Assembly (NCBI RefSeq): GCF_001499965.1
Contig: NZ_LQIT01000089.1
Span: forward strand, 62,001-126,000
DNA from: Mycobacterium sp. GA-2829
Lineage (GTDB): Bacteria > Actinomycetota > Actinomycetes > Mycobacteriales > Mycobacteriaceae
DNA: 64,000 nucleotides
Direction: 5' to 3'
Shown here: positions 23,657 to 33,536 of the stretch, in pieces
Position numbering within the stretch: the first letter of the stretch is position 1
Layout of the letters: each line of letters starts with the position of its first letter
Position numbers and translations under genes: made by a program
The notes under the pieces: generated by a model
Seen by the model: only the letters and a program-made list of their open reading frames with translations
Databases searched by the model: none
Told to the model about the DNA's origin: nothing

Positions 23657-24721
23657 TCACAGCGAGTGCACCAGCTCCACGGTGGCGGTGACGATCTCCG
23701 GATCCGTCGCGGGCAGCACCCCGTGGCCGAGGTTGAACACGTGCCCGGCCGCACCGGCGTCGACCGCGCGCCTGCCGTCCTCGACCACCGCGCGCACGGC
23801 GCGTTCGACGACGGGCCAGCCGGCCAGCAGCACCACCGGGTCGAGGTTGCCCTGCAGTGCGCTGCCGCGCTGCACACGGGCGGCGGCGTCGGTCAGCGAG
23901 GTGCGCCAGTCCACGCCCACCACGCCGGGCGCACCGGATGCGGCGACGGCCTCGGACATGGCGCCGAGCAGTTCGGCGGTGCCCACCCCGAAGTGGGTCA
24001 TCGGCACACCGGCGGGCGCCAGCGCCTCGAAGACGCGGGCGCTGTGCGGCAGCACGTAGGCCCGGTAGTCGGCCAGCGACAGCGTGCCCGCCCACGAGTC
24101 GAACACCTGCAGCGCGTCGACCCCGGCATCCACCTGGGTCTGCAGGAACGCGATGGTCACGTCGGTCAGCGCCGACATCAGCGCATGCCAGGTCTCGGGT
24201 TCGCCGAACATCATCGCCTTGGTGCGCTCGTGGTGCTTGCTGGGCCCGCCCTCGACCAGGTAGGAGGCCAGGGTGAAGGGGGCGCCGGCGAATCCGATCA
24301 GCGCGACGTCGCCGAGTTCGGCGGTCAGCGCGCGCACCGCCCGCGCGACGGGTTCGACCGTCGCCCGTTCCAGCGGCCGGATCGCGGCGACGTCGGCGGC
24401 GGTGCGGATCGGATGGTCGATCACCGGGCCGACGTCGGGCACGATGTCGAGCGCGATCCCCGACGCCCGCAGCGGTACGACGATGTCGGAGAAGAGGATC
24501 GCCGCGTCCACCCCGTGCCTGCGGACGGGCTGCAGCGTGATCTCGGTGATCAGCTCGGCGTCGAAGCACGCCTGCATCATGGTGTTCTTGGCCCGCAGCG
24601 CCCGGTACTCGGGCAGCGACCGGCCCGCCTGGCGCATGAACCACACCGGCACCCGGTTCGGTTTGCCGCCCCGGGCGGCGGCGAGATACGGCGAGTCGGG
24701 CAGTTCACGGCGGGTGTTCAT
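23657..24721 (-). CDS. hemE: Uroporphyrinogen decarboxylase
   Basis: 354 residues (Rv2678c, 357). Converts uroporphyrinogen III to coproporphyrinogen III. The substrate-binding N-terminal motif PVWFMRQAGRSLPEYR and the loop with GFAGAPFTLASYLVEGG are intact. ATG 24721 (MNTRRELPDSPYL) fits orthologs; a longer frame exists upstream but overlaps the promoter of the divergent DUF3000 gene. First gene of the hemE-hemY-hemQ operon. Confidence 0.96.
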   Translation of the reverse strand: MNTRRELPDSPYLAAARGGKPNRVPVWFMRQAGRSLPEYRALRAKNTMMQACFDAELITEITLQPVRRHGVDAAILFSDIVVPLRASGIALDIVPDVGPVIDHPIRTAADVAAIRPLERATVEPVARAVRALTAELGDVALIGFAGAPFTLASYLVEGGPSKHHERTKAMMFGEPETWHALMSALTDVTIAFLQTQVDAGVDALQVFDSWAGTLSLADYRAYVLPHSARVFEALAPAGVPMTHFGVGTAELLGAMSEAVAASGAPGVVGVDWRTSLTDAAARVQRGSALQGNLDPVVLLAGWPVVERAVRAVVEDGRRAVDAGAAGHVFNLGHGVLPATDPEIVTATVELVHSL

Positions 24722-24833
24722 CGCCCCCAATGCTGCCACGACCGGCAACCGTGGGCGGACCCGCGGATCACCATCGGGCGTCGGTTCGGCGCGCCTGCGC
24801 GCACGTGCGGCGCAATGGTCTAGCGTCACCGGC

Positions 24834-25415
24834 GTGACCACCGCCGAACCGGCTCAGTTCCGTGCTGCGGTGGCGGCGATGAATGCCACCACCGTACGGC
24901 CGGAGATCGAACTCGGCCCGATACGCCCACCGCAGCGGCTCGCGCCCTTCAGCTACGCCCTCGGTGCCGAGATCCGGCATCCCGACACCGTGCCCGTGCC
25001 CGAGCGTTCCGAGGGTGACGCGTTCGGGCGCCTGATCCTCCTGCACGATCCCGAAGGCGCCGACGCGTGGGACGGGACCATGCGCCTGGTCGCCTACATC
25101 CAGGCCGACCTCGACTCCAGCGAGGCCGTCGACCCACTGCTGCCCGAGGTGGCGTGGAGCTGGCTGGTCGAAGCGCTGGACGCCAAGGCCGATCAGGTCA
25201 CCGCGCTCGGCGGCACCGTCACCGCCACCACCTCGGTGCGCTACGGCGACATCTCCGGCCCGCCGCGCGCGCACCAGCTGGAGCTGCGCGCCTCGTGGAC
25301 CGCCCTCTCGCTGGAACTGGGACCGCACGTGGAGGCCTTCTGCGAGGTGCTCGAGCACGCCGCGGGGCTGCCTCCCACCGGGGTGACCGACCTCAGCTCC
25401 CGCACCCGCGCGTGA
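24834..25415 (+). CDS. DUF3000 family protein
   Basis: 193 residues (Rv2680 type), an actinobacterial conserved protein with no known function. Recognisable blocks are RLAPFSYALGAEI and GRLILLHDPEGADAWDG near the N-terminus, and HQLELRASWTA later. No signal peptide or membrane segment. GTG 24834 follows a TAGCGT hexamer that could be its -10. It ends two bases before the RNase D start and is always next to it in mycobacteria, suggesting a shared role in RNA metabolism (inference). Confidence 0.85.
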   Translation: MTTAEPAQFRAAVAAMNATTVRPEIELGPIRPPQRLAPFSYALGAEIRHPDTVPVPERSEGDAFGRLILLHDPEGADAWDGTMRLVAYIQADLDSSEAVDPLLPEVAWSWLVEALDAKADQVTALGGTVTATTSVRYGDISGPPRAHQLELRASWTALSLELGPHVEAFCEVLEHAAGLPPTGVTDLSSRTRA

Positions 25416-25416
25416 G

Positions 25417-26691
25417 ATGAGCGAGACCCAGGACCCGGACGCCCTCGACAACGAGGTTCCCGACGAGCCGACCGAATCGTCGGCCGTCCCGCTGCTCGCC
25501 CCCGCCGACGGTGTGCCCGAACTCGCGGTGACCACCGACGAGATCCTCGCCGCCGCCCAACTGCTCGCCGCGGGGCACGGCCCCTTCGCGATCGACGCCG
25601 AACGCGCGTCGGGCTTCCGCTACTCCAACCGGGCCTACCTCGTCCAGATCCGGCGGGAGGGCGCGGGCACCGTGCTGATCGACCCCGTCAACCACGGCGA
25701 GGACCCGACGATGGTGATGGCCCCGGTGGCCGACGTCCTCGACACCGACGAATGGGTGCTGCACGCCGCCGATCAGGACCTGCCGTGCCTGGCCGAACTC
25801 GGCATGCGACCGCCCAAGCTCTACGACACCGAACTCGGGGGGCGGTTGGCCGGATTCGCCCGGGTGAACCTGGCGACCATGGTGTCCGAACTGCTGGGGT
25901 TGCAGCTGATGAAGGGCCACGGCGCGGCCGACTGGTCCAAGCGGCCGCTGCCCGACGAGTGGCTCAACTACGCCGCCCTGGACGTCGAAGTACTGCTGGA
26001 ACTGCGCGAGGCGGTCGCCGCGGTTCTGGAGGATCAGGGCAAAACCGATTGGGCGGCACAGGAATTCGAACACCTGCGGACCTACGAGGCGACGCCCACC
26101 CGGCGCGACCGGTGGCGCCGCACCTCCGGCATCCACAAGGTGCGCAACCCGAAGGCGCTGGCCGCGGTCCGCGAACTGTGGGTCACCCGCGACCACATCG
26201 CCCGCAGGCGCGACATCGCCCCCGGCCGGATCCTGCCCGACTCCGCGATCATCAACGCCGCCACCACCGATCCCGACAGCATCGACAAACTCACCGCGCT
26301 GCCGGTCTTCGGCGGCGCCCGGCAGCGCCGCAGCGCCCAGGTGTGGCTGGACGCGCTCGACCGGGCGCGGCAGAACCCCGATCCCCCCGATTCGGCCGAA
26401 CCGCCCAACGGTCCGCCGCCGCCGTCGCGGTGGGCGCGGCGCAAACCCGAGGCCGCTGCCCGCCTCGAGGCGGCCCGCGCGGGTCTGTCCGCGCTGTCGC
26501 AGCGGGTGGCGGTGCCGTCAGAGAACCTCATCACCCCGGATGTCGTGCGCCGACTGTGCTGGGACTGGCAACCCGTGGCCGATATCGCCGCCGCGGTGGA
26601 GGAATTCCTGGTCGCGGCGGGCGTGCGCCCGTGGCAACGCGATCTGGTGGTGCCGGTGCTGACCGCCGCGCTGGCACCCACCGCCGAGTGA
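25417..26691 (+). CDS. Ribonuclease D (DEDDy exonuclease with HRDC domain)
   Basis: 424 residues (Rv2681). 3'-5' exoribonuclease. The DEDD residues are visible: FAIDAERASG (Asp and Glu), HAADQDL (Asp) and LNYAALDVEVLL (Tyr and Asp, the DEDDy type). An HRDC nucleic-acid-binding domain follows at about 215-290 (RRDIAPGRILPDSAI), with a C-terminal second helical module. The gene follows DUF3000 with one base between stop and start. Confidence 0.92.
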   Translation: MSETQDPDALDNEVPDEPTESSAVPLLAPADGVPELAVTTDEILAAAQLLAAGHGPFAIDAERASGFRYSNRAYLVQIRREGAGTVLIDPVNHGEDPTMVMAPVADVLDTDEWVLHAADQDLPCLAELGMRPPKLYDTELGGRLAGFARVNLATMVSELLGLQLMKGHGAADWSKRPLPDEWLNYAALDVEVLLELREAVAAVLEDQGKTDWAAQEFEHLRTYEATPTRRDRWRRTSGIHKVRNPKALAAVRELWVTRDHIARRRDIAPGRILPDSAIINAATTDPDSIDKLTALPVFGGARQRRSAQVWLDALDRARQNPDPPDSAEPPNGPPPPSRWARRKPEAAARLEAARAGLSALSQRVAVPSENLITPDVVRRLCWDWQPVADIAAAVEEFLVAAGVRPWQRDLVVPVLTAALAPTAE

Positions 26692-26735
26692 CGGATTCGG
26701 GTTTGAGTGATTGACGAACCGGGAACCGCCGAGGG

Positions 26736-28412
26736 GTGAGTGACAGCCTGCTCCTCGGGCCGACTCTGCGACACGTCGGCGAAACCACCGCCGTGGTGTG
26801 GGTGCAGACCTCGGGCCCCGCGACAGTGACCGTACTCGGTTGCAGCGCACGCACTTTCCAAGTCAAGGACCATCACTACGCGTTGGTCACGGTGACGGGT
26901 CTGCAACCCGATTCGACCGTCGAGTACGAAGTGCACATCGACGGCGAACTGGTGTGGCCGCAACGCGACAGCCCGTTCCCCCCGAGCGTGATCCGCACCC
27001 GCGGCCCCGTCACCACCGAGAAGATCCGTGCGGTGTTCGGCTCGTGCCGCTACCCGAAGACCGACGTGCCGGAGATCGACGACGAACTCGGCGCCGACGC
27101 GCTGGACTGCTACGCCGCCCGGATGGCCCGGCTCCCGGTCTCGGAGTGGCCGGATCTGCTGATCCTGCTCGGCGATCAGGTCTACGCCGACGAACTGACC
27201 CCGGAAGCGCGCCGCCACCTCACCGGCCGAAGGCGGCACCGCCGCAGGCACGGTCAGCGCCCACCCGACGAGGTGGTCAGCTTCGGCGAATACGAAGGGC
27301 TGTACCGGCATTCGTGGTCGGATCCGGAGATCCGCTGGATCATGTCCACGGTCCCGACGGCGATGATCTTCGACGACCACGACATCCGCGACGACTGGAA
27401 CACCTCGGCGGCCTGGCGCGCCGAGATGGACGACGAGCCGTGGTGGCGCGACCGTATCCGCGCCGGGCTGGCCTCCTACTGGGTGTACCAGCACATGGGC
27501 AACCTCAGCCCCGCCGAACTGGCCGCCGACGAGGACTACCAGCGGATGTCCGCGGTCGACGGCGACGTGTGGCCGGTGCTGGTCGAGATGGCCGACCGCG
27601 CGGACGCCGAGGTCGACGCCAACAAGGGGGTACGGTTCAGCTACCGCTGGGATTTCGGCCGAAACCGGTTCATCATGATGGACTCCCGCAACGGCCGGAT
27701 CCTGGACTCCGGTGAACGGATGATGATCGGCGAACGGGAATTCGCGTGGTTGGAGGCCCAAGCCGCCGATGGACTCGACGAGATCGACCATCTGGTGCTG
27801 GGGTCCTCGGTGCCGTGGCTGATGCCGCCGGCGCTGTCGGATCTGCAGACGGTCAACGAGATCGCCGCCGACCGCCCCGGGTGGCGCGGGGTGCCGGCCG
27901 AGAAGATCCGGCAGGCAGCCGATCTCGAGCACTGGCCGGCGTTCATGAAGTCGTTCCTGCGGCTGACCGAGATGATCCGCGGGGCGGCCACCCGTCCCGA
28001 CGGTCCGGCGACGGTCACGGTGCTCTCCGGCGACGTGCACCACAGCTACGCAGCCAAGGCGACCCTCGACGGTGTCGGCCAGGACGCGGCCACCGTGCAC
28101 CAGCTGGTGTGCTCACCGGTGCACAACTACGTCCCGGCGTATGTGAAGCCCGCGTTCCGGCTCGGCTGGTCCCGTCGGCTCGCCCCGCTGATGCGGCGCT
28201 GGGCGCGCAGGCACGGATCGCCGGAACTGACCGTCAGCTGGACCAACACCGCTGGTCCGGTGTTCGGCAACACCATTGCGACTCTGTCGCTTTCGGGTCG
28301 CGAGGCCGAGGTGCTGTTCGAACAACCCGACGAATCGACCAACCTGCGCGAGGTGGCGCGCCTACCGCTGGGCGGCAGGCGCACCCCCAGCGTCAGTCCA
28401 GCCGCTCGCTGA
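26736..28412 (+). CDS. PhoD-like alkaline phosphatase
   Basis: 558 residues. PhoD-type metallophosphatase: an N-terminal beta domain (1-95) then a catalytic domain with metal-ligand blocks GSCRYPKTD, LLGDQVYADE, FDDHDIRDDW and LSGDVHHSY. Classical PhoD is exported by Tat, but no signal peptide is present, so this form is probably cytoplasmic and its substrate uncertain. GTG 26736 has GAGGG just upstream. The 3' end overlaps the end of dxs by 20 bases. Confidence 0.88.
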   Translation: MSDSLLLGPTLRHVGETTAVVWVQTSGPATVTVLGCSARTFQVKDHHYALVTVTGLQPDSTVEYEVHIDGELVWPQRDSPFPPSVIRTRGPVTTEKIRAVFGSCRYPKTDVPEIDDELGADALDCYAARMARLPVSEWPDLLILLGDQVYADELTPEARRHLTGRRRHRRRHGQRPPDEVVSFGEYEGLYRHSWSDPEIRWIMSTVPTAMIFDDHDIRDDWNTSAAWRAEMDDEPWWRDRIRAGLASYWVYQHMGNLSPAELAADEDYQRMSAVDGDVWPVLVEMADRADAEVDANKGVRFSYRWDFGRNRFIMMDSRNGRILDSGERMMIGEREFAWLEAQAADGLDEIDHLVLGSSVPWLMPPALSDLQTVNEIAADRPGWRGVPAEKIRQAADLEHWPAFMKSFLRLTEMIRGAATRPDGPATVTVLSGDVHHSYAAKATLDGVGQDAATVHQLVCSPVHNYVPAYVKPAFRLGWSRRLAPLMRRWARRHGSPELTVSWTNTAGPVFGNTIATLSLSGREAEVLFEQPDESTNLREVARLPLGGRRTPSVSPAAR

Positions 28413-30306
28413 CCTCGGCATCGGTCGCGTTCGCGCTGAGCGCGGCGACCCATCCGGTGATCTGGCGGGCGATGTTGCGGTCGGTCAGCCCGACCTCGGC
28501 GAGCACCTCACCGCGCGAGGCGTGATCGAAGAACTGCTGCGGCAGGGCCGCGTCGCGGCACGGCACGTCGATCTCCGCGTGACGCAACGCCGCCGACACC
28601 GACGAACCGACGCCGCCGTGCCGACCGTTGTCCTCGACGGTGACGACGAGTTTGTGCGCGGCCGCCAGCTCGGTGACCACGTCCGGTACGGGGATCACCC
28701 AGCGCGGGTCGACGACGGTGACGCCGATGCCCTGTTTGCGCAGGCTCTCGGCGACGGTGAGCGCCATCGACGCGAACGGCCCGACCGCGACCAACAGCAC
28801 GTCGGCCGACAGCCCTTCGGCCGGTTCGGCCAACACGTCGACACCGCGGTACCGCCGCAGCGCCGGAATGTCTTCACCCACATCGCCTTTGGGGAATCGC
28901 AGCGCGGTGGGGCCGTCGTCGACCGCCAGCGCCTCGCCGAGCTCCTCCCGCAGCCGGGCACCGTCGCGGGGTGCAGCCACCCGCATACCGGGCACGATGC
29001 CCAGGACCGAAAGATCCCACATACCGTTGTGGCTGGCACCGTCCGGACCGGTGATCCCGGAGCGGTCCAGCACCAGCGTGACGGGCAGCTTGTGCAGCGC
29101 GACGTCCATCATCAGCTGATCGAACGCGCGGTTGAGGAACGTCGAGTAGACCGCGACGACCGGGTGCAGCCCGCCCATCGCCAGACCCGCCGCCGACGTC
29201 ATCGCGTGCTGTTCGGCGATGCCGACGTCGAAGAACCGGTCCGGGAAGCGGTCGCGGAACGCCGACAGCCCCGTGGGTCCTGGCATCGCGGCGGTGATCG
29301 CGACGATGTCGCGGCGCGTGCTGCCGTAGTCGATGAGGGCCTCGGAGAACGCCGACGTCCACCCGGGCGCGGCCACCTTGGTGGCGCGTCCGGTCGCGAC
29401 GTCGATGACGCCGCAGGCATGCATCTGCTCGGCCTCGTCGTTCTCGGCGGGCGCATACCCCATGCCCTTGCGGGTGACGACGTGCACGATCACCGGGGCG
29501 TTGAACCCGCGGGCGTGGCGCAGCGCCGACTCGACAGCGTGCTCGTCGTGGCCGTCGATCGGCCCGACGTACTTGAGGCCGAGGTCGGTGAACATCACCT
29601 GCGGGGACAGCGCATCCTTGATGCCCGCCTTCACGCTGTGCATGCACTGGTAGCAGAACTCGCCGATCACCGGCAGCCCGCGCACGGCCTTCCGGCCCTC
29701 CTCGAGCACCCGCTCGTACCCGGGTTGCAGGCGCAGCGCGGCCAGGTGGTCGGCGAACCCGCCGATGGTGGGCGCGTAGCTGCGGCCGTTGTCGTTGACG
29801 ACGATCACCACGGGCCTGCGGGCGGCGGCGATGTTGTTGAGCGCCTCCCAGCACATGCCACCGGTGAGCGCGCCGTCACCGACCACGGCGACGACGTGCC
29901 GGTTGCGGTGCCCGTTGAGCTCGAAGGCCTTGGCGAGCCCGTCGGCATACGACAGCGCGGCGCTGGCGTGGCTGGACTCCACCCAGTCGTGTTCGCTCTC
30001 GGCGCGCGACGGATAGCCCGACAGGCCGTCCTTCTTGCGCAGCGAATCGAATGCGTGGGAGCGTCCGGTCAGCATCTTGTGGACGTAGGCCTGATGGCCG
30101 GTGTCGAAGATGAGCGGATCGTGCGGTGAGTCGAAGACCCGATGCAGGGCGAGCGTCAGTTCGACGACGCCGAGGTTCGGGCCGAGATGTCCGCCGGTGG
30201 CAGCAACCTTGTGGATGAGGAACTGGCGGATCTCCCCCGCCAGCTCGGACAACTGGGACTGCGAAAGGTGCTGCAGATCGGCGGGACCGCGGATCTGTTC
30301 AAGCAT
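28393..30306 (-). CDS. dxs: 1-deoxy-D-xylulose-5-phosphate synthase
   Basis: 637 residues (Rv2682c, dxs1). Thiamine-diphosphate enzyme condensing pyruvate and glyceraldehyde 3-phosphate in the first step of the MEP isoprenoid pathway, which feeds decaprenyl phosphate used by AftC. The ThDP motif is VVGDGALTGGMCWEALNN, and the transketolase-like pyrimidine domain follows (about 320-480, RFFDVGIAEQHAMTSAAG) with the C-terminal transketolase domain. ATG 30306 gives MLEQIRGPADLQHL, normal for the family. Confidence 0.96.
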   Translation of the reverse strand: MLEQIRGPADLQHLSQSQLSELAGEIRQFLIHKVAATGGHLGPNLGVVELTLALHRVFDSPHDPLIFDTGHQAYVHKMLTGRSHAFDSLRKKDGLSGYPSRAESEHDWVESSHASAALSYADGLAKAFELNGHRNRHVVAVVGDGALTGGMCWEALNNIAAARRPVVIVVNDNGRSYAPTIGGFADHLAALRLQPGYERVLEEGRKAVRGLPVIGEFCYQCMHSVKAGIKDALSPQVMFTDLGLKYVGPIDGHDEHAVESALRHARGFNAPVIVHVVTRKGMGYAPAENDEAEQMHACGVIDVATGRATKVAAPGWTSAFSEALIDYGSTRRDIVAITAAMPGPTGLSAFRDRFPDRFFDVGIAEQHAMTSAAGLAMGGLHPVVAVYSTFLNRAFDQLMMDVALHKLPVTLVLDRSGITGPDGASHNGMWDLSVLGIVPGMRVAAPRDGARLREELGEALAVDDGPTALRFPKGDVGEDIPALRRYRGVDVLAEPAEGLSADVLLVAVGPFASMALTVAESLRKQGIGVTVVDPRWVIPVPDVVTELAAAHKLVVTVEDNGRHGGVGSSVSAALRHAEIDVPCRDAALPQQFFDHASRGEVLAEVGLTDRNIARQITGWVAALSANATDAEVSERLD

Positions 30307-30334
30307 CCCGTCAGTCTACGCACGGCCCACATGC

Positions 30335-31654
30335 TCAGTCGCGTCGAGACTGGTACACGTCGGGCACTCCGTCGTGGTCTTCGTCGGCGGTCTCCTCCCG
30401 CCAAACGGCCCGGTAGTGGCGGTTTCTGGCCCTCAGCAGGACCGCGGCGAGCAACGCCGCCACCAGGGATCCGGTGAGCACCCCCACCTTCACGAAATCG
30501 TCACGTTCTGAACCCAGACCGTAGGCGAGGTCGCCGATGAGCAGCGAGACCGTGAAGCCGATGCCGGCCAGCACCGCGACGCCGAACACGTCGATCCAGC
30601 GCAGCGCGTCGTCCAGATTGGCCCTGGTCACCGCCGCGAGCACCCTGGTGGTCAGGAAGATCCCGATCGGTTTGCCGACGACCAGGCCGACCGCGATACC
30701 GAGGGTGACCGAGTCGGACAGGGCCTGGGTGAAACCGGACACACCGCCGATGGCCACCCCGGCCGCGAAGAACGCGAACACCGGTACCGCCAGGCCGGCC
30801 GACAGCGGGCGCACCCGGTGCTCGAAGTGTTCGGCCAGTCCCGGCCCGGCCTCCGGTCCGCCCGCGGCGGCGCTGCGCACCACCGGGACGGTGAAGCCGA
30901 GCAGCACACCCGCGACGGTGGCGTGCACCCCCGACTCGTGCATCAGCACCCAGGTGGCGATGGCCAGCGGGATCAACAGCCACCACGAGCGGATGCGTCG
31001 CTGCACGCAGACCGCGAAGAGCGCGAGCGGGACGACCGCCAGCCCGAGCGCGACCAGGTTGATCTCGTCGGTGTAGAACACCGCGATCACGCAGACCGCC
31101 AGCAGATCGTCGACGACCGCGAGCGTGAGCAGGAAGGTGCGCAGCGCGGTCGGCAGGTGGGTCGAGATCACGGCCAGCACCGCGACGGCGAACGCGATGT
31201 CGGTCGCGGTGGGGATCGCCCAGCCGCGCAGGGCGCCGTCACCGGCATTGAATGTGAACGCCACGAAGATCAGGGCAGGTACCACCATCCCGCCGACGGC
31301 GGCGGCGATGGGCAGAACCGCGCGGGCCGGGTCGCGCAGGTCGCCTGCGACGAATTCGCGTTTGAGTTCGAGGCCCACCACGAAGAAGAAGATCGCCAGC
31401 AGCCCGTCGGCCGCCCAGGTGCCCAGTGTCAGGTTCAGGTGCAGACCGAACGGCTCGGCGCCGATCTCGAGGTCCCGCAATGCGAAGTAGGACTCCGCCC
31501 ACGGGGAGTTGGCCCACACCAGCGCGACGGCCGCGGCCGCGAGAAGCACCGCACCCCCGACGGTCTCCTTGCGCAGGACCTCGGCGATGCGGCGCGACTC
31601 CGCCCAGGAGCCCCGCTCCAGAACGGGGCGGCGGGTGCGGCGGAGTGGTGTCAC
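30335..31654 (-). CDS. nhaA: Na+/H+ antiporter NhaA
   Basis: 439 residues with about eleven transmembrane helices. Diagnostic stretches are LLAIFFFVVGLELKREF, PTATDIAFAVAVLAV (the Asp of the discontinuous helix) and LLTLAVVDDLLAVCVIA with the adjacent Asp pair of the ion site. It exports Na+ in exchange for H+. GTG 31654 is chosen for the GAGG element six to eight bases upstream; longer readings lack support. A C-terminal cytoplasmic tail rich in Asp and Arg follows. Confidence 0.92.
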   Translation of the reverse strand: MTPLRRTRRPVLERGSWAESRRIAEVLRKETVGGAVLLAAAAVALVWANSPWAESYFALRDLEIGAEPFGLHLNLTLGTWAADGLLAIFFFVVGLELKREFVAGDLRDPARAVLPIAAAVGGMVVPALIFVAFTFNAGDGALRGWAIPTATDIAFAVAVLAVISTHLPTALRTFLLTLAVVDDLLAVCVIAVFYTDEINLVALGLAVVPLALFAVCVQRRIRSWWLLIPLAIATWVLMHESGVHATVAGVLLGFTVPVVRSAAAGGPEAGPGLAEHFEHRVRPLSAGLAVPVFAFFAAGVAIGGVSGFTQALSDSVTLGIAVGLVVGKPIGIFLTTRVLAAVTRANLDDALRWIDVFGVAVLAGIGFTVSLLIGDLAYGLGSERDDFVKVGVLTGSLVAALLAAVLLRARNRHYRAVWREETADEDHDGVPDVYQSRRD

Positions 31655-31888
31655 GTGAATCCTCGAATCCCGATGGGCTGACAACGCAGGGTTCACACCC
31701 TGGCCGACCAGACTTCCCGGCACACCGGGTGTCGATGCTATTCGATTGTGACCGCTACGCGCTCTTCCTGGGAGTCACCTGGGAGTGAGGTTTGCGCCGG
31801 AGCGCCGGGAAGTCTGGTCGGCATGCGGACCCGTTGTCGCCCGAAACCGTTCGGGCACAGGTCATTTCGTCGACCGGGGGCGTGCCGT

Positions 31889-32216
31889 GGCTACTTGGTC
31901 GCTCCGGCGGGCAATCCGACCTACGGCGACGACTTCATCCTGCGGGCCTGGCTCACCCACCTCGCGGTCCACCGGCCCGACGCCGACGTGGTGGTCGACT
32001 GCCACACCCCGGGCCAGGCCGCCGTCCTGCTGCGGCGGTGACACCCCCGCTAACGACGAGGCGGTCGCATTGGCCGCGGGTGCGAGCGGTCTGGCGCTGT
32101 GCGGCCGCAGCGACTACTACCCCGTCAAGCACCGGTCCCTGCTCGACGCCGGAAGTGCTTGGCAGATAACCGATCCGTCGACCTGCCCGCGGATCCGGCG
32201 CGGTCGGGCGGCTTAG
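31889..32216 (+). pseudogene. Eroded polysaccharide pyruvyl transferase-like gene
   Basis: From 31889 one frame encodes GYLVAPAGNPTYGDDFILRA, the typical start of mycobacterial polysaccharide pyruvyl transferase-like proteins, and stops at 32039-32041. A second frame then encodes DEAVALAAGASGLAL and YYPVKHRSLLDAGS, which resemble the C-terminal end of the same family, to a stop at 32214-32216. The intervening two-thirds of a normal gene (over 200 codons) is missing. No start codon or ribosome site is evident. The rest of the gap from 31655 to 32264 shows no gene. Confidence 0.6.
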
Positions 32217-32264
32217 CGGGAACCGGCCGCCGAGTTGTACCCGGTGCGTCGGCCCGCGGGGACG

Positions 32265-33413
32265 CTACGGCGACTGCTGCGGGCCTGACCCGGCCGCGGT
32301 CAGCCCGTCGAGGACACACGTCACGTAGAGCGCCACCGCAAGACCCGGTTCGTCGAGCGAACGGTCCAGCACGCGAGCGACTTTCTCGAGGCGGTAGATC
32401 AGCGTGTTGCGGTGCACATGCAGACGTGCCGCGGCCCGGCTGACGGTGAACGCGCAGTCCCCCCACGCGATCAGCGTCTCCCGCAACGCGGGCCAGTCCC
32501 GGTCGGCGAGCAACGGCCCGAGCAGACCCTCGGTCAGCCGGACGCGCGAGTCGATCGGCACCACCGACAGCGCCTGATGCAAGCGCACCTCGTCGATCGG
32601 GTGGATGCGCGCATCCGGGGCGGCGATCGGCCCGACCTGCAGTGCGTCGTAGGCGTCGCGCGCCGAGACGTTCAGTGCGGCCACCCCGGATGCCGGCGAC
32701 CCGATCGCGATCCGCAGCGCCAACCCGCGGTCGGCGGCGCGGTCGAGCAGCTCGGTGCATTGGTCCACGTTGTCGGGCGTGCCGCCTGCGACCGCGACGA
32801 CGGTCCGCGACAACGGCCCCACGAGGTCCTGCTCCGCGTCGAACACCGCCCGCACCAGCGCGGCGACCTGGTCGGAGTCGACCTCCCGCTGGGGTCGATC
32901 GTCCCACTGCACCAGCAGGATCCGGCGGGGTGACGCCAGGTCGTAGCCCAGCGTGCGGCCGCGCCGTAGCAGCCGGCCCGCCGGTGTGCGCGAGTGGTGC
33001 CATTCGCAGATGTCGACGAGCAGTTCGGTGACCGCCCGCTCGCGGGTCATCCGCAGCCCGATCCGGGCGGCCTCCTGCATGAGGATCTCGGTCTGGCGTT
33101 TGACCACCAGGCCGAACTGCTCGACCTCGGCGGGCGAGCCGGACAGCCCGACGGTGCCGACCACGGCGTCGTCGATCACCAGCGGAAGCGTCACACCGGG
33201 CAGCGTGCCCACCAGTTCGAGGGCGTCGGCGCTGGAATGCGCGATCGTGCGCCTGCTGCGGACCACCTCGACCGACGCCTCGTGGAACTGGCCGACCCGC
33301 GACGCGTCGCCGCTGCCGAGCACGATGCCCGCGGCGTCGGTGATCAGCACGTTGCGGCCGATCACATCGGTGATCTCGTCGGCGATCTGCTGGGCCAACG
33401 CCTGACCGAGCAT
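32265..33413 (-). CDS. CdaR-type (sugar-diacid/PucR-like) transcriptional regulator
   Basis: 382 residues. An N-terminal diacid-recognition domain (1-130, LAQQIADEITDVIGRNVLIT), a GGDEF-like middle region without GGDEF residues, and a C-terminal PucR-type helix-turn-helix (about 320-370, FTVSRAAARLHVHRNTLIYR). Such proteins activate catabolic operons in response to small carboxylic ligands. ATG 33413 has a strong AGGGAGG site. It is divergent from a symporter/dehydrogenase operon across 123 bases carrying palindromes, so it is the likely regulator of that operon. Confidence 0.88.
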   Translation of the reverse strand: MLGQALAQQIADEITDVIGRNVLITDAAGIVLGSGDASRVGQFHEASVEVVRSRRTIAHSSADALELVGTLPGVTLPLVIDDAVVGTVGLSGSPAEVEQFGLVVKRQTEILMQEAARIGLRMTRERAVTELLVDICEWHHSRTPAGRLLRRGRTLGYDLASPRRILLVQWDDRPQREVDSDQVAALVRAVFDAEQDLVGPLSRTVVAVAGGTPDNVDQCTELLDRAADRGLALRIAIGSPASGVAALNVSARDAYDALQVGPIAAPDARIHPIDEVRLHQALSVVPIDSRVRLTEGLLGPLLADRDWPALRETLIAWGDCAFTVSRAAARLHVHRNTLIYRLEKVARVLDRSLDEPGLAVALYVTCVLDGLTAAGSGPQQSP

Positions 33414-33448
33414 CACCCTCCCTTCGGGCACTCTGCCCAATTTGCACC

Positions 33449-33477
33449 CAGAACTGCGCGAAATCGTAGCCGTTCTG
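33449..33477. promoter_or_regulatory. Inverted repeat in regulator-symporter intergenic region
   Basis: CAGAAC (33449-33454) and GTTCTG (33472-33477) form an inverted repeat with a 17-base spacer. The right arm belongs to TCTGCCCA (33474-33481), which repeats directly at 33432-33439. Candidate binding site of the divergent CdaR-type regulator. Confidence 0.5.
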
Positions 33478-33481
33478 CCCA

Positions 33482-33495
33482 GTGACCGCGGTCAC
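33482..33495. promoter_or_regulatory. Perfect 14-bp palindrome GTGACCGCGGTCAC
   Basis: Uninterrupted perfect palindrome, 41 bases before the symporter start and 68 bases from the divergent regulator start. Suitable for a dimeric regulator. Confidence 0.55.
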
Positions 33496-33536
33496 CCCGC
33501 ATTCCTAGCATGGGATCGTCGTCGAAAGGACACGCC

